Positions 1-7,593 of a stretch of 64,000 nucleotides of DNA are shown piece after piece. Under the pieces are notes generated by a model that searched no databases, was not told the DNA's origin, and was given only the letters and a program-made list of their open reading frames with translations. Both the position numbers and the translations under genes were made by a program. Within the stretch, counting starts at the first letter, position 1; every line of letters begins with the position of its first letter. Source of the DNA: Clostridiales bacterium (lineage in GTDB: Bacteria; Bacillota; Clostridia; Peptostreptococcales; Anaerovoracaceae); contig CP042469.1 in NCBI GenBank assembly GCA_015243575.1, forward strand, positions 2,136,929 through 2,200,928, written 5' to 3'.

Positions 1-680
1 TCGATGAATTTTACTTGTTTCACCTGCTTATAGATAAAATAACTCAAATCCGATCTGACTCGTTCCATAGGCAGTGTTCTTACTTTGCGCTCAATTGAGG
101 AAAGGCAGTAGCTGCATTGAAAAGGACAGCCTCTTGAAGACTCGTAATACATGACTTTGTCGTCCTCGCAGACAAGACTTAAATATGGAAAAGGCACTGA
201 TTCAAAAACCAGCGGCGGCGCCGGCGGATTGACAAAGATTTTTCCGTCAATGCGGTAAGTAAGACCTCTGATTCGCTCAAGTTCTGGCGTTCCAGATATC
301 ATGCTTTCTGCGAATTCGCTAAAGGGCCCTTCTCCTTCACCGGAAATGACAAAGTCCACAAACTTATGCTGCCCCATGAAAGGAACCACATCATAACTGA
401 CCTCAGGCCCCCCGAAAAGAATCTTTTGGTCAGGTTTGGCCTTTTTTAAAGTCTCAGCCAGATAGAGCGTCTTTTCAACATTCCAGATATAACAAGAAAA
501 GCAGATCAGATCGTAATCTTTCCGCAGCAGCTCTGTCAATATGTAATCGTCATCATTGTTAATCGTGAATTCCTGAATATCGATATTTCGCCTGCTGCTC
601 TCCGCACTGGCATAGAGGTACTTCAATGCCAGATTGGAGTGCACATATTTCGAATTCAGCGTGGTAAGTAATAGTTTCAT
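1..680 (-). CDS. B12-binding-domain radical SAM protein (partial, C-terminus off the left edge)
   Basis: Reading from an ATG at 680, the frame is open to the window edge (226 codons), so only the N-terminal part is present. Residues 1 to about 140 look like a cobalamin-binding Rossmann domain (start MKLLLTTLNSKYVHSN, then LICFSCYIWN and FGGPEVSYD). The radical SAM motif CPFQCSYC follows at C185, C189 and C192, ready to bind a 4Fe-4S cluster. The order B12 domain then radical SAM is that of the large family of B12-dependent radical SAM enzymes. The start resembles members annotated with a C-terminal DUF4080, which would lie outside the window. The substrate is unknown. The gene lies 51 bp behind another radical SAM gene on the same strand and is probably cotranscribed with it. 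Confidence 0.85.
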   Translation of the reverse strand, partial: MKLLLTTLNSKYVHSNLALKYLYASAESSRRNIDIQEFTINNDDDYILTELLRKDYDLICFSCYIWNVEKTLYLAETLKKAKPDQKILFGGPEVSYDVVPFMGQHKFVDFVISGEGEGPFSEFAESMISGTPELERIRGLTYRIDGKIFVNPPAPPLVFESVPFPYLSLVCEDDKVMYYESSRGCPFQCSYCLSSIERKVRTLPMERVRSDLSYFIYKQVKQVKFI

Positions 681-731
681 ATCCGGTCTCCGTAGCGGTT
701 ATTTCACTGCATCAGGTTTACCCGGCATGCC

Positions 732-1604
732 CTACAGCATACGGAACCGGTCATCCTTCAGCGAATCTGCATGGTTCATAGCGTTTCGCAGCTGGCTGAG
801 CATCAGGTCCTTGTCCTGAGGAAGATCTCCTTTCAGTGACACGTAGTTTGATGCATGATTGCTGCGGAATACACAGGTTTTTTTCACATTTGCATGTTCA
901 AGAAGCAGCTCTGTCTCCTTTAGAACTTCCAGGGGGGAAAGTAATTCGAGACGTCCCTCTGCAATATCACGGTGCATTTCAGCACCGGGCTCGGTGATTA
1001 ATGTCAACAGTCCTACATAAGAAGCTTCCATTTCGCTAATCATGGTTCCTGACTCGATGGCATGATCCTCCCAACCTGCCTTACCTGCAAGGCCTGAAAT
1101 AAAAGTCACAGATGCAGGGATATCCGCTGTCTCAACTCGTCTTACCGATTCAATAATATCTGCTCTTGTTGCTCCCTTGTTCACTGCTTTCAGCACACGG
1201 TCACTTCCTGATTCCGCGCCGATATAAATGATTCCGATGCCATGCTCCCTTAACTCCACAAGATCCTCGTGGGATTTTCTCAGAATGTCCTGAGGAGAGC
1301 CATAAATCCCGACTCTTTCGCATTCAGGGAACAGCTTCTTGATGTAATCCAGAATCACAAGTAATTCTTTGTTCTGCAAGACCAAGGCATCTCCGTCTGC
1401 GAGAAAAATCCTGTTGATCCTTCTATAATTCTGTCTGGCCATATCCAGATCTTCCAAGACCTCTTTAACGTTTCTGACTCTGAATTTTTTTTCCTTAAAC
1501 ATAGTGCAGAAGGTACATTTGTTATGGGCGCACCCAATTGTAACTTGTATTATAAGGCTGTAAGCCTCACTGGGCGGTCTATAAACACTGCCTTCGTATC
1601 TCAT
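732..1604 (-). CDS. radical SAM protein with CX4CX2C cluster motif
   Basis: A 290-residue radical SAM protein. I chose the ATG at 1604 because AAAGGAAG lies just upstream and the family-like start MRYEGSVYRPPSEAYSL follows; the frame is open 24 codons further upstream. The cluster cysteines are C25, C30 and C33 (CAHNKCTFC), a CX4CX2C spacing instead of the usual CX3CX2C. Further radical SAM features are FLADGDAL and GIIYIGAESGSDRVLKAVNKG, a typical SAM-contacting strand. It has no B12 domain. It lies between argS and the B12-type radical SAM gene on the same strand. The substrate cannot be told from sequence. Confidence 0.85.
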   Translation of the reverse strand: MRYEGSVYRPPSEAYSLIIQVTIGCAHNKCTFCTMFKEKKFRVRNVKEVLEDLDMARQNYRRINRIFLADGDALVLQNKELLVILDYIKKLFPECERVGIYGSPQDILRKSHEDLVELREHGIGIIYIGAESGSDRVLKAVNKGATRADIIESVRRVETADIPASVTFISGLAGKAGWEDHAIESGTMISEMEASYVGLLTLITEPGAEMHRDIAEGRLELLSPLEVLKETELLLEHANVKKTCVFRSNHASNYVSLKGDLPQDKDLMLSQLRNAMNHADSLKDDRFRML

Positions 1605-1693
1605 TATGATAACTTCCTTTCTTCGCGCTCTCAATTCTGTCAGGTTCTCACTTGCCTGCGCTTTTATTCTGCCCATTTCTCGCTGTTATTCGC

Positions 1694-3412
1694 TTACATT
1701 CTCTCCGGCGCTTCCATACCGAGAAGTTTCAGTCCATTCTGGATCGTTTGCTTGGCAGCATAAACCAGAAGCAGCTTCGCCTGTTTCTCCTCCTCATTTT
1801 CCACTAGAATATGCTCGTCGTGATAGAACTTATTGAAGCTCTGGGCTATATTTACGATATGCCTTGTAACGACGGAAGGTTCGTATTTTTCTCCCGCATC
1901 CAGTACTGCATTCGGGAATCTGTAAACCAGCTTCGCCAGCTCGTAAGCACTATCCCCCGAAATATAGCTCATGTTGGCTTTATCTGGGGCTGCAAGAGCT
2001 TTGGTTGTGCTTTCGCCGCCATTTCGCAGAAGGCTGGCTGCTCTCGCATGGGTATACTGAACATAAGGTCCTGTTTCACCTTCAAAGTTTAGTACTTTAT
2101 CCCAGGAGAATACATAATCCTTGATTCTGTTATTGGAAAGCTCCTGGAAGATAACAGCACCAATCCCGACCTGCTTTGCAGTGATATCCAGATTGTCCGT
2201 ATTGACGTTCTTTTCCAGAATAATCTCTTTTGTCTGATTCACTGCACGGTTTAATACCTCTTCCAGAAAGACGACTCTGCCGTGTCTTGTGGACATGGTT
2301 CCTTCCTCAAGGCTCACCAGTCCAAATGGAATGTGCACGCAGTCCTTTGCCCAATCCAATCCAAGAAGCTCAATAATCTTGATCCACTGCTGGAAATGAA
2401 GGTTCTGCTGAGATGCAACGATATATAAATTCTTATAGAAATCGTAATTTTCTTTTCGATAGACAGCTGCGGCAATATCTCTTGTAATATAAAGCGATGA
2501 GCCGTCCTTCTTGGTAATCAGCGCCGGTGACATGTTATACTCTTCAAGATCAACAATCTGAGCGCCTTCCGATTCCTTCAGAAGGCTGGCATCCTTCAGC
2601 ATACCTATGACACGATCCATCTTGTCGGAATAGAAGCTCTCTCCCGCATAAGAATCGAATTCGATACCGAGCATCTGATAAACACGGTTGAATTCTTTCA
2701 GACTTTCGTCCCGGAACCACTGCCAGAGCCTTGTCTCTTCTGCCTCTCCGTTTTCCAGCTTTGTAAATACATCTCTCGCTTCGTTCTCTAGAGAAGGGTC
2801 GTTTTCTGCTTCCTCGTGGAACTTCACATAGTAGCCTAAAAGGGTTTTAATGGGTTCATTAGTTACATCAGCTTCATTCCCCCATTTTCTGTAGGCTACA
2901 ATCATCTTTCCGAACTGGGTGCCATAGTCGCCCAGATGATTGATTCTTACCGTGTCATAACCAAGAAAATCATATATTTTATAAATGGAGTTTCCGATTA
3001 CGGTGCTTCTGATATGTCCGATATGGAATGGTTTTGCAATATTTGGGGAAGAAAATTCAACGATTACCTTTCTGTTCTGTCCCACATCGCTGCTGCCGTA
3101 TCGATCCTGATCTGCTGCTACGCCGGATACGAGCTCCCTCACGAAAACATCTCTTGAAAGGAACATATTAACATAGGCATTGACGCTCTCCACCTTGGCA
3201 AACAATTCACTGTCCTGCAGTTTTTCTGCAATACCCTGTGCAATCATCGGCGGTGCTTTTCTCATTACCTTTGCAAGTTTAAAACATGGGAATGCATAAT
3301 CACCCATTTTGCTGTCTGCAGGGATTTCCAGCATATCCTTGATTTCTTCCCGAGTAAGTCCTTCGAGGGCTTCCGCCAGAACTTCGGCTATTTTCTCTTT
3401 AAAATTTATCAT
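1694..3412 (-). CDS. argS: arginyl-tRNA synthetase
   Basis: Class I aminoacyl-tRNA synthetase of 572 residues that charges tRNA-Arg in the cytoplasm. The N-terminal tRNA D-loop-recognising domain (about 1-90) is followed by the catalytic Rossmann fold with SSPNIAKPFHIGH (HIGH at 130-133) and the degenerate second signature around EEGTMSTRHGRVV. The C-terminal part carries the alpha-helical anticodon-binding domain (YVQYTHARAASLLRN onwards). The ATG at 3412 has an AAGGAGG Shine-Dalgarno. The length is normal for the family. It sits 35 bp behind the DUF523 gene. No T-box leader is visible upstream. Confidence 0.97.
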   Translation of the reverse strand: MINFKEKIAEVLAEALEGLTREEIKDMLEIPADSKMGDYAFPCFKLAKVMRKAPPMIAQGIAEKLQDSELFAKVESVNAYVNMFLSRDVFVRELVSGVAADQDRYGSSDVGQNRKVIVEFSSPNIAKPFHIGHIRSTVIGNSIYKIYDFLGYDTVRINHLGDYGTQFGKMIVAYRKWGNEADVTNEPIKTLLGYYVKFHEEAENDPSLENEARDVFTKLENGEAEETRLWQWFRDESLKEFNRVYQMLGIEFDSYAGESFYSDKMDRVIGMLKDASLLKESEGAQIVDLEEYNMSPALITKKDGSSLYITRDIAAAVYRKENYDFYKNLYIVASQQNLHFQQWIKIIELLGLDWAKDCVHIPFGLVSLEEGTMSTRHGRVVFLEEVLNRAVNQTKEIILEKNVNTDNLDITAKQVGIGAVIFQELSNNRIKDYVFSWDKVLNFEGETGPYVQYTHARAASLLRNGGESTTKALAAPDKANMSYISGDSAYELAKLVYRFPNAVLDAGEKYEPSVVTRHIVNIAQSFNKFYHDEHILVENEEEKQAKLLLVYAAKQTIQNGLKLLGMEAPERM

Positions 3413-3447
3413 GAATCCATCCTCCTTAATAATCGAGTTTCATCTAT

Positions 3448-3900
3448 TTATATAAACCGATCTGCATCAGTTTCCTGCAATTCCGTAATAACAGGAATCC
3501 CTTTTTCCTTCAGCAAGGCCGTGAGCATTCCATCCCCATCGATCAACACGCCGGAAAATGTCCCATCGTAAATTTTACCGCAGCCACAGGACGGACTTTT
3601 GGCCTTCAAGATTGCCAATTGAATGTCCTGTTCCAGCTCTTTAGCCGTTTCTTCTGCTTTCTGAAGACTCTTTTCAGCACCTATTAAAAATTCTCTTGTG
3701 ACGTCCTGCCCGTCTTTGGATATGACTTTGTTGCCGATTTGCTCTGACGGAGACCTGGGCGTTTCTAGACCTCCCATCTCTTCTGGACACACCAAAAGGC
3801 AATCCTTATCCTTCATAAATTTCTTTACCCAGTCGCAGTCGCTGTTGCCGCCATTATATCGGCAATTAACTCCCGCCAGGCACGCACTGATTAAGTACAT
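3448..3900 (-). CDS. DUF523 family protein
   Basis: A 150-residue cytoplasmic protein. The family start (MYLISACLAGVNCRYNG) fits the ATG at 3900, which has AGGAAAGGA upstream; the frame is open 28 codons further upstream but those residues do not look like the family. Conserved cysteines are visible in SACLAGVNCRY, LLVCPEE and KAKSPSCGCGKIYDG, with SPSCG typical of DUF523. Cysteine clustering suggests metal or Fe-S binding, which is inference. The biochemical role is unknown. It lies between mutS2 and argS on the same strand. Confidence 0.85.
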   Translation of the reverse strand: MYLISACLAGVNCRYNGGNSDCDWVKKFMKDKDCLLVCPEEMGGLETPRSPSEQIGNKVISKDGQDVTREFLIGAEKSLQKAEETAKELEQDIQLAILKAKSPSCGCGKIYDGTFSGVLIDGDGMLTALLKEKGIPVITELQETDADRFI

Positions 3901-4033
3901 CTTCTTTTGTATCCTTTCCTGAAAATCGGTGAGCATATCTGCTTGCGAAAACGCTCGGATGTTTTCTTCACCAGAAATGTTCACCTTCTGGTCTGTTTAT
4001 CAACTTGGATAATATAGCACGGACATTGATCGA

Positions 4034-4231
4034 TAGTTTTGGGGCTTTCAAGCATGAAAGCGTCCGAGTGCTCAGCACAGGTGAGTGATGCAGGCTTGCT
4101 CGTAGGAACCGTCCGAACCCGCGAATTATCCTTTGATTATAATCATTAAATTCGAGGGTGAGCGGTTTTGAGAGCAAATCTGCATCACGACTTTGAGCAC
4201 GAGCGGTTTCCGGAAAGAAACCCCAAAACTA
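4034..4231. repeat. 198-bp palindromic element (MITE-like) overlapping the mutS2 stop codon
   Basis: The two ends are an 11-bp perfect inverted repeat: TAGTTTTGGGG at 4034-4044 and its complement at 4221-4231. Inside are long imperfect inverted arms at 4064-4108 and 4169-4206, sharing GAGCAA, CTGCATCAC and TGAGCAC blocks in inverted order. The centre holds CGAATT/AATTCG around the 12-bp palindrome TGATTATAATCA. The right terminus supplies the TAG stop of mutS2. It has no coding capacity of note. The rest of the gap (3901-4033) shows nothing I recognise. Confidence 0.7.
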
Positions 4232-6598
4232 CTTTAGTTCTACAACCGTAACTCCGTCTCCGCCCTCGTTATAAGCACCCTTACGGTATTTTGAAACATG
4301 CTTGTGATGCTTCAGCAGCTGGTGGATTCCTTCTCTGAGGATGCCTTCACCCCGGCCATGTATGATCGTGACTTCTTTTAGTCCTGCAATATAAGCGTCG
4401 TCCAAATATTTATCCACATCCATCAGCGCATCATCCAGAATGCTCCCCCGCACGTTGATGCTCATGGAGATATTCTGAACCTTGCTCCGGTAAAGAGTAC
4501 CGTAGCGGGATGTTTTGTTCTCCTTTTTCTTGGTTCCATCTTGAATAATAGAGATATTGTCCAGATTGGCATTAATTTTTAGAAGTCCAACCTGAACCAT
4601 CAATTCATTCTTATCATCGGGCAAAGTTAAGACGTTGCCCTTTTGATCCAGGCTCAAAACCTTTACCCTGTCTCCGATCTTTAATTCATCGGCTCTGACA
4701 GGATTGGGATTTTCCGCCGTAACGATCTTTTCTCTATATTTGTCTGAGGTTTCACGCAGTTTGCGCCTTGCGTCCTCGTATCTCTTGTTTCTATCTCCTG
4801 AATTCTGCTGTTTTTCCAGTTCCCGCAGTTCCTTTTGAACCTGATCCGCAAGTTCCTTTGCTTCTCTGAGCATATCCCTTGCTTCTTCTCTGGCTTTGCT
4901 GAGGATTTTCTCCTTTTGCTCCTCCATTTTGGCTCTTTCCTTGTCGAACTGCTCCTTCTGCTTCTTCATTTCCAGATTCATCAAAATGGCTTCATCGCGT
5001 TCCGATTCAGCCAGCTTGCGATCCTGCTCAATAGTGGTAATGACCTCCTCGAACTCAATATCACCGTTTTCCAGCATCCCTCTTGCATGCCTGATCACCA
5101 CAGGTTTCAAACCCAGTTTTTCAGAAATCTCAAAAGCATTCGATTTACCCGGGGTCCCGATGGAAAGACGATAAGTAGGACTTAAGGTTTCCACGTCAAA
5201 TTCCATGGATGCATTTTCCACGCCTTTTGTTGCAATGGCATATTTTTTCAGCTCGGTATAGTGAGTCGTAGCGATGGTTTTGACGCCCTTATCCCTGAGA
5301 TGCTCCAGAATGGAAATTGCCAAAGCGGCGCCTTCCGTGGGATCAGTCCCTGCTCCAAGCTCATCCACAAGAACCAGAGTCTCTTTGCCGGAATTATTCA
5401 CGAGATCCACGATATTCTTCATATGGGAAGAGAAGGTACTCAGACTCTGCTCAATACTCTGCTCGTCACCGATATCTGCAAAAACCTTCTGAAACACTGG
5501 CATTTCCGTACCATACCCCGCCGGAACGTGCAGACCCGATTGGGTCATGAGGGCAAAGAGCCCCACCGTCTTCAAGGTAACCGTCTTCCCCCCGGTGTTT
5601 GGTCCGGTAATCACCAGCGTGTTGAATCGTTTTCCGATTTCAATACTGATGGGAACAACCTTGTCCTTGTGAATCAGCGGATGTCTTCCGTCTTTGATTC
5701 GCAATGCTCCCTCGGTATTGATGGTAGGGGCTGCTCCCTTTAGTTTTACTGAAAGCCTGCCCTTAGCAAAGATAAAGTCCAGCTTCAATAGAATATCCTG
5801 ATTGTTCAGCAGCTGCTGAGAAACTTCTGCCACAGAGGCAGAAAGCTCTGCCAGAATACGCTCGATCTCCACCTTTTCTGCAAGTTCAAGTTCTCTCAAC
5901 TCATTGTTTAAATTCACCACAGCCTGCGGCTCGATGAACAAAGTAGCGCCGGTTGACGACTGGTCGTGTACGATTCCCGAGAATCTGGCTTTATGCTCCT
6001 GCTTGACCGGCACCACATATCTGCCCTGCCTCATGGTCACGATGGCATCCTGAAGAATCGTTCTGTTGTCCGCCGAATTTAAAATCTGGTTGATCTTGGT
6101 ACGAATCGCTTCATTCTGACGCAGAATACTTCTCCTGATATTTTTTAGTTCCGTGCTTGCAGCATCGGCCATTTCATCTTCAGAGATGATACAGCGATCA
6201 ATATCGTCTTCCAGTCTCTTCTGCACACTAAGCACCTCTGCCAGCCCCTTGATAATGGGAAGCTCCGGCAGATCGCTTTTCAAAAACGTCGAAGCATTCC
6301 GAACAACCTGCAGATTGTACAGAATTTCAAGAAGCTGCTTCATGGTCAAAGAACTGCCCTTGTCCGCCTGATAAATGCTGTTTTTGATATCATAAAAACT
6401 GCCCAACGGCAGTGCTCCTTTACGCATAATAACGGAAACCGCTTCCGTGGTTTCCGCCAGCAATTCTTGAATCAGATACACATCAAGGGAAGGCTTCATT
6501 TCTGCCACCGCTTTTTTCGTGATGACGGATGCTGCCTCTGACTGCAAAAGCTCCAATATTTTATTGTATTCTAAAACACGATAGGTTTTTTCGTTCAT
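4229..6598 (-). CDS. mutS2: MutS2 endonuclease / ribosome-rescue ATPase
   Basis: A 789-residue MutS2-type protein. The N-terminal half is the MutS clamp/lever region (about 1-300). The ABC ATPase domain has Walker A GPNTGGKT near residues 331-338 and Walker B with LVLVDELGAGTDPTEG. A long coiled-coil arm follows (about 500-620, rich in E and K). The C-terminal Smr nuclease domain (about 715-789) carries IIHGRGEGILREGI. Members act in anti-recombination and, in Bacillus, in splitting collided ribosomes. The ATG at 6598 has GGATAAAG upstream. Its stop codon TAG lies inside the end of a palindromic repeat. It is in the same direction as zapA upstream. Confidence 0.96.
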   Translation of the reverse strand: MNEKTYRVLEYNKILELLQSEAASVITKKAVAEMKPSLDVYLIQELLAETTEAVSVIMRKGALPLGSFYDIKNSIYQADKGSSLTMKQLLEILYNLQVVRNASTFLKSDLPELPIIKGLAEVLSVQKRLEDDIDRCIISEDEMADAASTELKNIRRSILRQNEAIRTKINQILNSADNRTILQDAIVTMRQGRYVVPVKQEHKARFSGIVHDQSSTGATLFIEPQAVVNLNNELRELELAEKVEIERILAELSASVAEVSQQLLNNQDILLKLDFIFAKGRLSVKLKGAAPTINTEGALRIKDGRHPLIHKDKVVPISIEIGKRFNTLVITGPNTGGKTVTLKTVGLFALMTQSGLHVPAGYGTEMPVFQKVFADIGDEQSIEQSLSTFSSHMKNIVDLVNNSGKETLVLVDELGAGTDPTEGAALAISILEHLRDKGVKTIATTHYTELKKYAIATKGVENASMEFDVETLSPTYRLSIGTPGKSNAFEISEKLGLKPVVIRHARGMLENGDIEFEEVITTIEQDRKLAESERDEAILMNLEMKKQKEQFDKERAKMEEQKEKILSKAREEARDMLREAKELADQVQKELRELEKQQNSGDRNKRYEDARRKLRETSDKYREKIVTAENPNPVRADELKIGDRVKVLSLDQKGNVLTLPDDKNELMVQVGLLKINANLDNISIIQDGTKKKENKTSRYGTLYRSKVQNISMSINVRGSILDDALMDVDKYLDDAYIAGLKEVTIIHGRGEGILREGIHQLLKHHKHVSKYRKGAYNEGGDGVTVVELK

Positions 6599-6694
6599 TC
6601 TTTATCCTTAATACCCGCTGAAATCCTGGCAGTAGGTGGTTCGTTTATGTATTTGCACTTTAAACAGTAAAGCATCCCATTCAGAATCCTATTT

Positions 6695-7315
6695 TTACTC
6701 CACCATCTTTTTATAGCGTTCCAGTTCACCCTTAAGGCGAATATTCTCCATTTGAATGTCAAAGAAGCTATTTTCCATATCCTTGCACTTAGCTTCCAGC
6801 TCCTTCATAGCAGACGACTCTACGGCCTTATCTTCCTGCTGGGTTTTAAGTCTGCTGGACAGTTCTTCATTTTTACTGAGAAGCGCAGTGTATTTTTCCT
6901 CCAGTTGCCTGTAGGTAGTGGTCATTCTGTCAAGATCCACAGTCTTCTCGTTGAAAAGCCTCTGCAGCTCCTCTCTCTGTTCAATGCTCGCCTGGGCATC
7001 CTCTTTGTACTGCAGGAAACTTTTCTTTGCTTCATCCCAAAGCTGTACATAGTGTTTGGAATCTTTCTCAAGCTGTTCGTTTTGCAGCTTCAGGCCGCTG
7101 AGCCTCTCCACAGCTGTAAAGTAATCATCCGCAACATTGACGGCGGATAAAACCGCAAGCGATGAAATGGAGCCCGCAGGCAGAGCTCTGGAAATCTCAT
7201 GCATTTTGGTATTGACGTAGTCGGCAACCCGCATGATATGCTCCCTGGGCGTATTCCCTGCAATGGTATATTCCTGCCCGTAGATTTTAACCGTTACTTT
7301 GTTGTTATCCTCCAT
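6695..7315 (-). CDS. zapA: cell division protein ZapA, long coiled-coil form
   Basis: A 206-residue protein starting at the ATG at 7315 behind AAGGGGGG. Residues 1 to about 90 are a ZapA domain (VTVKIYGQEYTIAGN, YVNTKMHEISRALP, SSLAVLSAVNVADDYF), which binds FtsZ and bundles its filaments. The rest is one long E/K/Q-rich coiled coil (about 70-205). Canonical ZapA is roughly 85-110 residues, so this one has an extended tail. The frame is open 28 codons upstream, but that stretch lies in a hairpin-rich intergenic region and is unlikely to be translated. Neighbours are pheT upstream and mutS2 downstream, an arrangement common in Firmicutes. Confidence 0.9.
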   Translation of the reverse strand: MEDNNKVTVKIYGQEYTIAGNTPREHIMRVADYVNTKMHEISRALPAGSISSLAVLSAVNVADDYFTAVERLSGLKLQNEQLEKDSKHYVQLWDEAKKSFLQYKEDAQASIEQREELQRLFNEKTVDLDRMTTTYRQLEEKYTALLSKNEELSSRLKTQQEDKAVESSAMKELEAKCKDMENSFFDIQMENIRLKGELERYKKMVE

Positions 7316-7331
7316 GCTTTTCCCCCCCTTG

Positions 7332-7463
7332 GCGGCTAAAGCCGCTCCGCTAAGGAACCCATGGTTCCCTTCGGCGCTCGCTTGCGCACCTAACAACATT
7401 TGCGAAACAAATGTCTGGTTGGTGCAATACAGGAATTCCTCGGCTTCAGCCGAATCGGAATTC
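7332..7463. repeat. cluster of four inverted repeats between pheT and zapA
   Basis: Four hairpins follow each other: GCGGC/GCCGC (7332-7345); GGAACC-cat-GGTTCC (7354-7368); a nested one with outer arms TTGCGCACC and GGTGCAA (7382-7427) and inner arms ACATTTG and CAAATGT (7396-7414); and GGAATTC repeats (7432-7463) enclosing CGGCT-tc-AGCCG. They lie in the transcribed leader of zapA. No T-run follows, so they do not look like simple terminators. They could be processing sites, a structured leader or a decayed repeat. Confidence 0.6.
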
Positions 7464-7522
7464 TTCGGTTCACGAGCTGAGCACCCTCCTTAAATAACCT
7501 AGCCGCTTTAAATTTTTTAAAG

Positions 7523-7588
7523 AAAGCGCTGATTGACCGATCAGTATGGATGCCCATTCGTTGTGCTCACGGAATAAATCAGCGCTCC
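7523..7588. repeat. intergenic hairpin repeat, copy A
   Basis: Arms AGCGCTGATT (7525-7534) and AATCAGCGCT (7577-7586) are a perfect 10-bp inverted repeat around about 42 bp. It lies directly behind the pheT stop codon. It belongs to the dispersed family also seen at 39039, 40278, 49113, 50910, 52103 and 61667. Confidence 0.75.
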
Positions 7589-7593
7589 CCTTA

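Noticed and set aside
3968-4177. 69-codon minus-strand ORF between mutS2 and the DUF523 gene
   Set aside because: It lies almost wholly inside the 198-bp palindrome, where an open frame arises by chance.
5261-5743. 160-codon plus-strand ORF inside mutS2
   Set aside because: It is antisense to conserved MutS2 coding DNA including the ATPase motif, with no ribosome site.
7316-7399. N-terminal extension of zapA by 28 codons
   Set aside because: The DNA is hairpin repeat sequence, while the ATG at 7315 has a strong ribosome site and the normal family start.
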